From contig QCMJ01000010.1 of NCBI GenBank assembly GCA_003213855.1, forward strand, positions 1 through 34,241: a DNA stretch of 34,241 nt, read 5' to 3'. Shown here piece by piece: positions 15,180 to 23,916 of this stretch. The position numbers were made by a program, and so were the translations under genes. Source of the stretch: Prochlorococcus sp. AG-418-O03 (GTDB lineage Bacteria > Cyanobacteriota > Cyanobacteriia > PCC-6307 > Cyanobiaceae). Below the pieces are notes generated by a model that did no database searches, was not told the origin of the DNA, and saw nothing but the letters and a program-made list of their open reading frames with translations. Positions within the stretch are counted from its first letter, which is position 1. Each line of letters opens with the position of its first letter.

Positions 15180-16397
15180 TTAGAAGTTTTTCTTCCACCT
15201 ATTAGAAATTTCTAAACATATTTTTTCATTTCCAGAAATACTCAGAAAAGGTTTTGAAAGATATTTCTTAGTTAATTTAAGAATATCTAACGAAGATATT
15301 TCCTTTATTTTTGAATTTAAATCGATCTCAGAAATTGGTGAAATACCATAACTAATTAATTGTATTTTTCTCTGTAAAATTTCATCTAGTGATTGCCTAC
15401 CTATTAGATAAGAACCTTTTAGTTTTTCTTTTGCTAAAAGAATTTCAGCATCAGTCAAAGGTTTAAAAAGTAAATTTTTCCATAGTGTTGACAAAAGTTC
15501 AAAAGCAAAAAGTGCTTGCTTATTAGATACGGATAAATAAATTAAAAATGGAGCATTCCCACTCCTAATAGGATAATAAACACCTAAATCGTAAGTTATA
15601 CCGTGTTTTTCTCTAAAAAGTTTAAATAAAGCTGCGCTCATTCCATAAGATAAATATGACTCCAAAACCTTAAGTGGCAAATAATCACTACTTCTTCTCG
15701 AGCAAGTTTGGTTCCCCATCATTATTATTGTTTGATTTGAATCATTATTATTTAAATCAAATCTATTGTTAGGACTTAAATCGTGATTTATAGTTCTTGA
15801 TTTTTCTTTAAAGGGGTTTTTTTCTAATGTTTCTATACTTACTCCATTTATTTCATAATTATTTGAAATTAAATACTTATCTCGACTTTTGAAATTTTTA
15901 AACTCAAGCAAAACATCTTCATAAGTAATCTTTGAGACATCATTTGCATTGCCAATTGTATTAAAGGCATAAGGATGATTTGAGTAAACAATTCTTCTCC
16001 AGTTTTCAAAACAGATATTAAATGGATTCTCTTTTTCTTTTTTTATAAAATTAATTGAGGATTTTTTTACTTTTTGAAATTCAATTTTTAAGAGAGTTGG
16101 TTTATTAATTATTAAGTCTAATAAAGGGAATAATTTGCTGAAATGTTCATTTAGGGATTTAATGCTTATTGAAATACCATCTTCAAATACTTCTTGATTT
16201 AATTCTGCTCCATAGGATTCAATATACTCCGAGAGAGCGAAATTATTGAAACCCTCACATCCTCTCGTAAGTAATGAACTAAGGATCTTGTTTATACCTT
16301 TTTTACCAACACTATCAACATCACTGCCTCCTTTAATCCAAATTGAAGCAGTTGAAAAATTCCTTTTTTTATTATTTAAAAAATATCTTTTTAACAT
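15180..16397 (-). CDS. M16 family peptidase-like protein lacking the zinc motif
   Basis: A 405-residue member of the M16 (insulinase/processing peptidase) family. The position of the catalytic HxxEH in the partner protein is replaced here (INKILSSLLTRGC at about 34-46), so it cannot bind the catalytic zinc. The C-terminal half holds family phrases such as KLFREKHGITYDLGVYYP and AKEKLKGSYLIGRQSL. In heterodimeric M16 enzymes (PPP-like), such an inactive subunit supplies substrate-binding residues. Its start overlaps the end of the active subunit by 7 nt, supporting obligatory pairing. Substrate unknown. Confidence 0.88.
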   Translation of the reverse strand: MLKRYFLNNKKRNFSTASIWIKGGSDVDSVGKKGINKILSSLLTRGCEGFNNFALSEYIESYGAELNQEVFEDGISISIKSLNEHFSKLFPLLDLIINKPTLLKIEFQKVKKSSINFIKKEKENPFNICFENWRRIVYSNHPYAFNTIGNANDVSKITYEDVLLEFKNFKSRDKYLISNNYEINGVSIETLEKNPFKEKSRTINHDLSPNNRFDLNNNDSNQTIIMMGNQTCSRRSSDYLPLKVLESYLSYGMSAALFKLFREKHGITYDLGVYYPIRSGNAPFLIYLSVSNKQALFAFELLSTLWKNLLFKPLTDAEILLAKEKLKGSYLIGRQSLDEILQRKIQLISYGISPISEIDLNSKIKEISSLDILKLTKKYLSKPFLSISGNEKICLEISNRWKKNF

Positions 16398-17641
16398 TTA
16401 TCAGGGGATGCAACTAAAGTGAATTTTTCTCCACGGATATATTTTGTAATCTTTGTGAAGTTATCCAAGTCATACCAATATTTTAAATGACTCTCTAAAT
16501 TATTGATTGAAGATTTTCTCCCCCAAAGAAGCTCATTTCCAAAGAATGAAGAGATTTGTGTAGATGTCTCTAAATTAAATATATAATTACTTTTCACAAT
16601 ATTTATTGCTTTTTTTAATTCATCCAAATCCAAGGCTTCACAATTTGAGATCTCTTCTATTGTTTTATTAATTTGCTTTTCTACTAAATCTATATCTTTG
16701 AACTCACAACTTGCTTCTAGTATAAATAATCCGCCTAATTCTCCAGCATTTACATCTACATATACCGATTCAACAAGATTACTATCCTCTTTTAAAATTT
16801 TAACTAATCTGCTGTTTCTTCCAACAGATAGTATTGATGCTAATATCTCAAGTCCAATAATATTTTTTTGATCATTTAGGTTTGGGATAAACCAAGCCAT
16901 AAATATTCTTGAAAACTCTAAATTATCAAACTTAACTGACTCTTTACCATTCCTAATTTTTAAAGAAGGTTTATTTTTTAGATTTATTAAATTTGGACTT
17001 TTTTTAATGCCAGATAGATCACTTTTTTCAAAAATTTTATAAATTTCTTCAGAGAGATTCCCCGCAATTGCGATACAAATTTTTTCGGTAGTGTAATGTT
17101 TGCTATGAAATTTCACAAGGTCATTTATCTCTAAGTTTTTAATACTATCTTCATTTCCCAAAATCGAATTGGCATAATTCGGACTTAACCAAACCCTTTT
17201 CAGAAAATAATTAAATAATCTTTCTTCAGGCTGATCATTTTGTTGTTTTATTTCATCAATAACTACCCCTTTCTCTTTTATAAATTCATCAGGATTAAAA
17301 TCTGGAGCAACGACAATATTTGTCAAAAGAGCAAGTGATTCTTTAAAGTTACTGGGTGGAACTAAGACATGGTAATGTACATCATCATAACCTGTTGAAG
17401 CGTTACTTAATCCGCCTAGTGATTCAATTCTATGGTCAAACTCACCTGGCATTATTTTGTTAGATCCTTTAAAAATCATATGTTCTAGAAAATGAGCAGT
17501 GCCGTTTTTATCAACATCCTCAAATGAAGAACCTGCTTTGCACCAAATATCAATGCTTATTAGCGGCAATTCTTTATTATCCACAAACACACATCTAGTT
17601 TTGCTTGAATGGGTGTAGTAGTAAACATCTCCTACGTTCAT
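16391..17641 (-). CDS. M16 family zinc peptidase, catalytic subunit
   Basis: A 416-residue processing-peptidase-like enzyme. The inverted zinc motif is HFLEH (His50, Glu53, His54), and the third ligand is Glu130 in VVIDEIKQ, at the usual spacing of about 76 residues. The second domain lacks catalytic residues, as normal. It most likely forms a heterodimer with the zinc-less partner encoded immediately downstream (7-nt overlap), degrading peptides or processing proteins; the substrate and compartment cannot be read from the sequence, and I see no export signal. It diverges from pcyA, with 41 nt between start codons. ATG start. Confidence 0.92.
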   Translation of the reverse strand: MNVGDVYYYTHSSKTRCVFVDNKELPLISIDIWCKAGSSFEDVDKNGTAHFLEHMIFKGSNKIMPGEFDHRIESLGGLSNASTGYDDVHYHVLVPPSNFKESLALLTNIVVAPDFNPDEFIKEKGVVIDEIKQQNDQPEERLFNYFLKRVWLSPNYANSILGNEDSIKNLEINDLVKFHSKHYTTEKICIAIAGNLSEEIYKIFEKSDLSGIKKSPNLINLKNKPSLKIRNGKESVKFDNLEFSRIFMAWFIPNLNDQKNIIGLEILASILSVGRNSRLVKILKEDSNLVESVYVDVNAGELGGLFILEASCEFKDIDLVEKQINKTIEEISNCEALDLDELKKAINIVKSNYIFNLETSTQISSFFGNELLWGRKSSINNLESHLKYWYDLDNFTKITKYIRGEKFTLVASPDKC

Positions 17642-17658
17642 TTCGGTTCTCTCTTTAA

Positions 17659-18407
<749 letters not shown>

Positions 18408-18408
<1 letters not shown>

Positions 18409-19322
18409 TGAAATTAAAAATATTAAAAAATTTATTTATTTATTTTTTATTATTTACACCAATATCTCTTGGGGTTATTTCCTGTTCAGGAAATAATAAA
18501 TCTAGTTCAAAATTTCAAGAGGAAATAACTTCAGATTTCATACCTCCTATTACAGCTGTTGCCGCACTAGGTCAACTTTCTCCTTCGGGAGAGATTAGGC
18601 AATTGGCAGCTCCAATTAGTCAGTTTGGCTCTTCCCCCCGAATTGTCGAAATTTTAGTAAATGAAGGAGATTTCGTAAAAAAAGGTGATATCCTCGCAAT
18701 TTTTGAAAATGGAGAAAAATTAATTGCTGATCTTGAAAGAAATGAAAATCTAATTAATACTATTAACGAAGAAATTACCCTAAAGAAAGATCAAATTCAA
18801 AGGTATGAGTTAGCTTTAAGCAAAGATGCTTATTCTTTTGTGGAGTTTTCACAAAGAAAAGATGAATTATTAAAATTGCAAAAACAGAAAATAAACCTTA
18901 TCGGAGATCAAAAAAATATCAAGATAGATCTATTTAATTCAAAACTAAGAAGCCCAATTGATGGTTTTATTCTTGGAATAAATAAGAGAGTTGGTGAGAG
19001 GCCTCAAAATGAAGGGATTTTGGATATTGGTTCTAGTCAAAAAATGGAAGCTTTGATAGAGGTTTATGAATCTGACATCGATAGAGTCTTTATCTCTCAG
19101 AATGTTGAATTGAGTAGCGAGAATGGCGGATTCCAAAAAAATCTTAAGGGAAAGGTGATTAGGATTAGTCCTCAGGTAAAACAAAGAAAAGTTTTATCGA
19201 CTGATCCAACAGGTGATGCTGATTCGCGAATTATCGAGGTACTTGTAAAACTAGATCAAGATTCTATAGATATCGTTCAAAACTATGCAGGAATGAAAGT
19301 AATTGCAAAATTTATTCCCTAA
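18408..19322 (+). CDS. devB: DevB-like membrane fusion protein (HlyD family)
   Basis: The 304-residue periplasmic adaptor of a DevBCA-type ABC exporter. It has a signal or anchor segment (about 8-24) with a lipobox-like VISC at residues 23-26, a lipoyl/barrel-sandwich half (ILVNEGDFVKKGDILAIFENG), a coiled-coil hairpin (about 100-165, e.g. NEEITLKKDQIQRYEL) and a second half with LRSPIDGFILGINKRVGE. I start it at ATG 18408, overlapping the pcyA stop in TAATG; an earlier in-frame ATG (18366) inside pcyA would add 14 residues before the signal. The stop overlaps devC the same way. Family firm; substrate unknown. Confidence 0.88.
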
Positions 19323-20494
19323 TGAATTTTTCTTTTTTTAAATTTAGAAAAATACCTTTAGCTTGGTTGTTATTAACTAGGCAACCATTAAGGCTAGCAG
19401 TTGCCATAGCGGGAATAAGTTTTGCAGGTATTTTGATGTTTATGCAATTAGGTTTTAGAGATGGTTTATTTGACACGAGTGTAACTATTCATAAACTTCT
19501 TGATGCAGATCTTGTTTTGATAAGTCCCAGATCAAAAAGTTCTATAAGCATGAGTGGATTCCCAAAAAGAAGGCTAATTCAAACTCTTGCGGTAGAAAAT
19601 GTTGAAAAAACTGCTCCCGTTAATCTAAATTATTTACTTTGGAGAAATCCCGAAAATCTTAAAACTAGATCAATACTTGCATTAGGTTTTAATCCCTCCG
19701 ATTCACTTCTTTTAGATGAGGGATTCTCAAAGAAAGCTTATAAATTGAGAAATCCATCAAGAGTTCTTTTTGACAAACTATCTAGACCCGAATTTGGACC
19801 TATTGAAGAATGGTTTTTATCTGAAAAAAAAGTTGAGACTGAGGTTGCTGGGAAAAGAGTAATTGTTGAGGGCCTTGTGGAGTTAGGACCATCTTTTGGT
19901 GCAGATGGTAATTTGATAACTAGTCGAGAAACCTTCTTAAGACTTTTTCCTGCTAATCCTCCTGGCAGTATAGAAATTGGTTTGGTAAAGCTAAAAAAAG
20001 GATCTGATCCTGAATTGATTTCAAGGATATTAAATAACTCACTCCCAAATGATGTTAAAGTTCTTACAAAAAAACAATTTATAGAATTTGAAAAGAATTA
20101 TTGGAAAAATAGCACTGCAATAGGTTTTATATTTAGTTTAGGAGCCTTGATGGGTTTTGTTGTAGGGTGTGTGGTCGTTTATCAAATTCTTTATAGTGAC
20201 GTTACAGATCACCTCCCAGAGTACGCCACCTTATTGGCCATGGGGTATAGACTTAAGTCCCTTTTCTTGGTCGTAGCTAGAGAGGGTTTTTTGTTGGCAT
20301 TGTTTGGCTATTTACCTGCTTATTTCTCTGGTCAAATACTTTACTCAGTTATAAGAAGTTCTACTAAACTTCCAATAATAATGGACGCAGATAAAACAAT
20401 TTTAATTTTCGTATTGGTTTTAGTTATGTGTATGGGGTCCGCCGCTGTAGCGATGCGTAAATTAGTTGATGCTGATCCTGCGGAAATTTTTTAA
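19322..20494 (+). CDS. devC: DevC-like ABC transporter permease
   Basis: A 390-residue permease of the FtsX/MacB fold: one transmembrane helix near the N-terminus (about 26-46), a large extracytoplasmic domain (about 50-260) and three C-terminal helices (around 262-285, 315-345 and 360-380). LAWLLLTRQPLRLAVAIAG and the cytoplasmic loop near PEYATLLAMGY match the DevC family. In Anabaena, DevBCA with TolC exports heterocyst glycolipids; a unicellular picocyanobacterium must use it for another lipid or amphiphile. Its ATG overlaps the devB stop in TAATG, and devA begins 13 nt after its stop. Confidence 0.9.
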   Translation: MNFSFFKFRKIPLAWLLLTRQPLRLAVAIAGISFAGILMFMQLGFRDGLFDTSVTIHKLLDADLVLISPRSKSSISMSGFPKRRLIQTLAVENVEKTAPVNLNYLLWRNPENLKTRSILALGFNPSDSLLLDEGFSKKAYKLRNPSRVLFDKLSRPEFGPIEEWFLSEKKVETEVAGKRVIVEGLVELGPSFGADGNLITSRETFLRLFPANPPGSIEIGLVKLKKGSDPELISRILNNSLPNDVKVLTKKQFIEFEKNYWKNSTAIGFIFSLGALMGFVVGCVVVYQILYSDVTDHLPEYATLLAMGYRLKSLFLVVAREGFLLALFGYLPAYFSGQILYSVIRSSTKLPIIMDADKTILIFVLVLVMCMGSAAVAMRKLVDADPAEIF

Positions 20495-20507
20495 GAATTA
20501 ATGATAA

Positions 20508-21236
20508 ATGGTTAAAGCTAATAAATCAAAAAATAATGTTAAAAACCTTAAAACAGTCTCAATAAATAATTTGAGTCACTTTTATGGGAAAAATGAGAAT
20601 AAAAAACAAGTTCTTAATGACGTTAATCTAAATATTGATAAAGGAGAGTTGGTTCTTTTAAAAGGACCTTCTGGATGTGGTAAAACGACTCTTTTAACAT
20701 TAATTGGTGCCTTGAGAACCTGTCAAAGTGGAGATTTAACTGTATTAAATAATCAGTTAAATGGAGCATCAAGGAAAACGCGTCAGATTCTTAGAAGAAG
20801 TATTGGAATGATTTTTCAAGGTCACAATCTTCTGAGATGTTTAACAGCAGAACAAAATGTCCAGATGGGCGCCGATTTAATAAAAGGTTTAACATATTTG
20901 CAAAGACGTGAAATAGCACGGAATTGGTTGTCAGCAGTAGGATTAGAAGAACATCATAAAAAATTGCCAAATGACTTGTCTGGTGGGCAGAAACAGAGAG
21001 TAGCAATTGCTCGAGCTTTATCGGCTAACCCAAAACTTTTATTAGCTGATGAGCCCACTTCTGCTTTAGATAGCGTCACAGGAAGAGAAATAGTAACACT
21101 TTTAAGAAAACTAGCAAAAGAACAAAATTGTTCTGTACTTATGGTGACGCATGATCCAAGAATTTCTGATATGGCTGATAGAATATTAAATATGGAAGAT
21201 GGTAAAATATATAGTGCTCATAGTGAGCTAATATAA
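20508..21236 (+). CDS. devA: DevA-like ABC transporter ATPase
   Basis: A 242-residue ABC ATPase of the MacB/LolD class that powers the DevBC exporter. Walker A GPSGCGKTT is at 53-61, the signature LSGGQKQR starts near 157, Walker B LLLADE follows near 178-183 with PTSALD, and the H-loop is MVTHDPR. The N-terminal 14 residues are lysine- and asparagine-rich and extend beyond the usual start; ATG at 20508 is the first in the frame. A small basic-protein gene starts 18 nt downstream and may be part of the same transcript. Confidence 0.93.
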   Translation: MVKANKSKNNVKNLKTVSINNLSHFYGKNENKKQVLNDVNLNIDKGELVLLKGPSGCGKTTLLTLIGALRTCQSGDLTVLNNQLNGASRKTRQILRRSIGMIFQGHNLLRCLTAEQNVQMGADLIKGLTYLQRREIARNWLSAVGLEEHHKKLPNDLSGGQKQRVAIARALSANPKLLLADEPTSALDSVTGREIVTLLRKLAKEQNCSVLMVTHDPRISDMADRILNMEDGKIYSAHSELI

Positions 21237-21254
21237 TTAAAAGTTAAAAGTTTC

Positions 21255-21404
21255 ATGTCTAAGAGAAGGAATTTAAAAAAAGAAAAGCAGGAACGTAATC
21301 GAGCCTATGCTAGAAAATTCAAAAAAAGGAAATTAAGAACTGATGGAAGACCTGATGGTGGAAACGTTACTGGTACAGCAAATAACGGCGGTGCAGCTGA
21401 TTAG
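21255..21404 (+). CDS. Small highly basic protein (49 aa)
   Basis: A 49-residue ATG-to-TAG frame. The first 28 residues are almost continuously basic (MSKRRNLKKEKQERNRAYAR, then KFKKRKLR), and the last 20 are a flexible Gly/Asn/Ala tail (DGRPDGGNVTGTANNGGAAD). The composition resembles small RNA- or ribosome-binding proteins, but I do not recognise the family. It lies 18 nt after devA on the same strand. The GC content of the tail is higher than its surroundings, which supports protein-level selection and a real gene. Confidence 0.65.
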   Translation: MSKRRNLKKEKQERNRAYARKFKKRKLRTDGRPDGGNVTGTANNGGAAD

Positions 21405-21465
21405 TTAATATCTTTTATTTTTATCTTTTGGAATTCAATATATTATGCATATTTAAGACATAATC

Positions 21466-22374
21466 ATGAATGTAAGTATTGTTATACCGACTTACAATAG
21501 ATTACCTATACTAGAGAAATGTCTCTTTGCGCTTGAGAATCAAAAATTAAATACAAATATCAGTAATTATGAAGTAATAGTAGTTGATGATGGATCAACT
21601 GATGGGACAACCTCATGGATAAATAAAAACAAAGCTAATCTCCCACACGTTATTCTATTTCAGCAAGAACATGGAGGGCCTGCACTTGGAAGAAATCTGG
21701 GAGTAATTAAATCAAAATATGAAATTATTATATTCATTGATAGTGATCTTATTGTTTTAGATAATTTTATAAATTGCCACGTAGAAAAATTACTTGCCTC
21801 TTGGAGAAAAAATGATAAAAAATGTTTTACCTATGGCTCGGTAGTCAATACATCTAATTTTCTAAATCCTCAGAGCGAAAAACATAAAATAATAGACACT
21901 TCTTTTGCTTACTTTGCTACTGGGAATGTTGCGATATCAAAAGAATTAATTTTAAGTGTGGGATTATTTGATACTTCTTTTAGTCTTTACGGTTGGGAAG
22001 ATTTAGAACTTGGAGAAAGATTAAAAAAAATTGGGACAAAATTAATTAAATGTCCAAATGCAGTAGGTTATCATTGGCATCCGCAATTTAATTGCGAGCA
22101 AATAGATTCATTAATAGCTCAAGAAAAAGAGAGAGCAAAAATGGCTTTAGTATTTTATAAGAAACATCCAAATTTAAGAGTCAGATTTATGATTCAATTA
22201 ACTCCTCTTCATAATTTACTTTGGCAAATTCTTTGCTTGGGAGGACTAATAAGTGTTGATAGAATCCTTCCTTTATTAAAATTCCTAGTAAATACAAGAA
22301 GAAATAGACTTGCACTTGAGATACTTAGAATCCCTCTAAATATGATTTACATTAAACAGTTAATCAAATCATGA
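21466..22374 (+). CDS. Family 2 glycosyltransferase
   Basis: A 302-residue inverting glycosyltransferase with a GT-A fold. Visible are VSIVIPTYNR at the start, the nucleotide-binding DDGSTDGT (41-48), a DSD metal-binding motif near 92-94, GGPALGRNLGV before it, and the GWEDLELGERL acceptor-side/catalytic segment near 176-186. The C-terminal part (about 225-300) has hydrophobic stretches (NLLWQILCLGGLISV) that may attach it to the membrane. The donor and acceptor cannot be told; cell-surface polysaccharide or glycolipid synthesis is the usual role. It stands between the small basic protein and rpsB. Confidence 0.9.
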   Translation: MNVSIVIPTYNRLPILEKCLFALENQKLNTNISNYEVIVVDDGSTDGTTSWINKNKANLPHVILFQQEHGGPALGRNLGVIKSKYEIIIFIDSDLIVLDNFINCHVEKLLASWRKNDKKCFTYGSVVNTSNFLNPQSEKHKIIDTSFAYFATGNVAISKELILSVGLFDTSFSLYGWEDLELGERLKKIGTKLIKCPNAVGYHWHPQFNCEQIDSLIAQEKERAKMALVFYKKHPNLRVRFMIQLTPLHNLLWQILCLGGLISVDRILPLLKFLVNTRRNRLALEILRIPLNMIYIKQLIKS

Positions 22375-22419
22375 TAAAAAACTTTTAGAAATACCCATCA
22401 CTTGCTAAAGTAGTTGAAA

Positions 22420-22425
22420 TAAAAT
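22420..22425 (+). promoter_or_regulatory. Possible -10 element of rpsB
   Basis: TAAAAT lies 11 nt after the TTG of AGTTGAAA and just upstream of the structured leader. If used, transcription would start near 22431-22433, so the leader would consist almost wholly of the predicted pseudoknot. No convincing -35 is present. Confidence 0.3.
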
Positions 22426-22430
22426 CCACA

Positions 22431-22494
22431 CATCTGGCAGTTTCGGGTGATTTATTAACATTAATTCCCCGTCAGATGGAGGCTAACCCGAAAC
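22431..22494 (+). promoter_or_regulatory. Predicted structured leader (pseudoknot) of rpsB-tsf
   Basis: Two inverted repeats interleave. Stem 1 is CATCTGGC (22431-22438) with GTCAGATG (22471-22478), 8 bp with one G-U pair. Stem 2 is GTTTCGGGT (22440-22448) with ACCCGAAAC (22486-22494), a perfect 9 bp. The order a-b-a'-b' is that of an H-type pseudoknot with loops of 1, 22 and 7 nt. GGAGG (22478-22482), the only strong Shine-Dalgarno match here, abuts stem 1 and is 24 nt from the ATG, with the stem 2 strand in between. A T-run (22496-22501) follows stem 2. S2 autoregulates rpsB-tsf in E. coli through its leader; an analogous role here is inferred. Confidence 0.6.
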
Positions 22495-22506
22495 CTTTTT
22501 TAAATT

Positions 22507-23211
22507 ATGGCTGTTGTATCACTATCAGAAATGATGGAAGCTGGTGCTCATTTTGGGCATCAAACTAGACGTTGGAACCCCAAGATGTCTAAGTATATAT
22601 ATTGCGCGAGAAATGGAGTTCATATTATTGATCTTGTGAAAACAGCATTGTGTATGAACAATGCTTATAAATGGACGAGAAACGCAGCAAAAAGCGGTAA
22701 ACGTTTCCTATTTGTCGGTACAAAAAAACAAGCATCAGATGTAGTAGCTCAGGAAGCTACACGCTGTGGAGCTGCATATGTAAATCAAAGATGGCTTGGA
22801 GGAATGTTGACTAATTGGACAACAATGAAAGCTAGGATTGAAAGATTAAAGGATCTAGAAAGAATGGAAAGTAGTGGCTCAATAGCAATGAGGCCTAAAA
22901 AAGAAGCTGCAGTATTAAGAAGAGAACTTGAAAGATTACAAAAATACTTAGGTGGACTTAAGGGTATGAGAAGATTACCAGATGTAGTTGTATTGGTTGA
23001 TCAAAGAAGAGAATCTAATGCAGTATTAGAAGCTAGAAAATTAGATATCTCATTAGTATCAATGCTGGATACAAATTGCGATCCGGATTTGTGTGAAGTT
23101 CCAATTCCTTGTAACGATGATGCCGTTAGATCTGTGCAACTTATTTTAGGAAGACTTGCAGATGCCATAAATGAGGGTAGAAAGGGCTCTAATGCCGAAA
23201 GAAAAAATTAA
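22507..23211 (+). CDS. rpsB: 30S ribosomal protein S2
   Basis: The 234-residue S2 protein, essential in the small ribosomal subunit near the platform and S1 site. Family phrases are present from the start: [68 protein letters not shown] and the [17 protein letters not shown] segment. Length is normal for cyanobacteria. It is the first gene of an rpsB-tsf operon, with tsf starting 44 nt after its stop. Its leader carries the interleaved stems described separately, and the ATG at 22507 lacks a close Shine-Dalgarno. Confidence 0.98.
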   Translation: MAVVSLSEMMEAGAHFGHQTRRWNPKMSKYIYCARNGVHIIDLVKTALCMNNAYKWTRNAAKSGKRFLFVGTKKQASDVVAQEATRCGAAYVNQRWLGGMLTNWTTMKARIERLKDLERMESSGSIAMRPKKEAAVLRRELERLQKYLGGLKGMRRLPDVVVLVDQRRESNAVLEARKLDISLVSMLDTNCDPDLCEVPIPCNDDAVRSVQLILGRLADAINEGRKGSNAERKN

Positions 23212-23255
23212 ATTACAATTTAAAACTTACTATTCACTATTTTTTATTATTTCAA

Positions 23256-23912
23256 ATGGGAAACATTACAGCAAAACTTGTAAAAGATCTTAGAGACAAA
23301 ACTGGTGCAGGAATGATGGACTGCAAAAAAGCTCTTAACGAAACTGGAGGAAATCTTGATAAAGCTTTGGAATGGTTAAGAAAGAAAGGCATAGCTAGTG
23401 CTGAAAAGAAATCGGGAAGAGTAGCTGCCGAAGGGTCAATTGGTAGTTATATACATACTGGATCAAGAGTCGGAGTTTTACTAGAGTTAAATTGTGAAAC
23501 TGATTTCGTTGCTAGAGGTGATTTATTCCAATCTTTGTTGAAGGATGTCTCAATGCAAGTAGCAGCATGTCCAAATGTCGAGTATGTATCAATTGATGAA
23601 ATACCAGAAGATGTTGTGGAAAAAGAAAAGCAGATTGAAATGGGTAGGGATGATTTGTCGGGGAAACCAGAACAGATTAAAGAAAAAATAGTTGAAGGTA
23701 GAATAGCAAAAAGACTTAATGAGCTTGTTTTGCTTTCACAACCCTACATTAAAGATAGTTCTCTAACAGTTGAGGATCTTGTTAAACAAGCAGCTGCAAA
23801 AATTGGGGAAAATATCAAAGTAAGACGCTTTACAAGATATACATTAGGTGAAGGTATTGAAATAAAGCAGATGGACTTTGCTGAAGAGGTTGCATCAATC
23901 CAAAAAAACTAG
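23256..23912 (+). CDS. tsf: Elongation factor Ts
   Basis: The 218-residue nucleotide exchange factor for EF-Tu. The N-terminal UBA-like domain carries [18 protein letters not shown], and the core has [13 protein letters not shown], the EF-Tu-contacting motif. The protein is of the short cyanobacterial/chloroplast form, with only one core subdomain after the N-terminal domain, compared with about 280 residues in E. coli. Conserved end: [11 protein letters not shown]. It is co-transcribed with rpsB. The next gene starts a few bases after its TAG, so transcription probably continues into the unknown gene and recG. Confidence 0.97.
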   Translation: MGNITAKLVKDLRDKTGAGMMDCKKALNETGGNLDKALEWLRKKGIASAEKKSGRVAAEGSIGSYIHTGSRVGVLLELNCETDFVARGDLFQSLLKDVSMQVAACPNVEYVSIDEIPEDVVEKEKQIEMGRDDLSGKPEQIKEKIVEGRIAKRLNELVLLSQPYIKDSSLTVEDLVKQAAAKIGENIKVRRFTRYTLGEGIEIKQMDFAEEVASIQKN

Positions 23913-23916
23913 TCAC

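Noticed and set aside
22440-22501. Simple rho-independent terminator for the glycosyltransferase gene
   Set aside because: The 9-bp stem followed by T's fits partly, but the loop would be 37 nt and the element lies immediately before rpsB together with a second crossing stem; a leader structure explains it better. Termination as part of the control is still possible.
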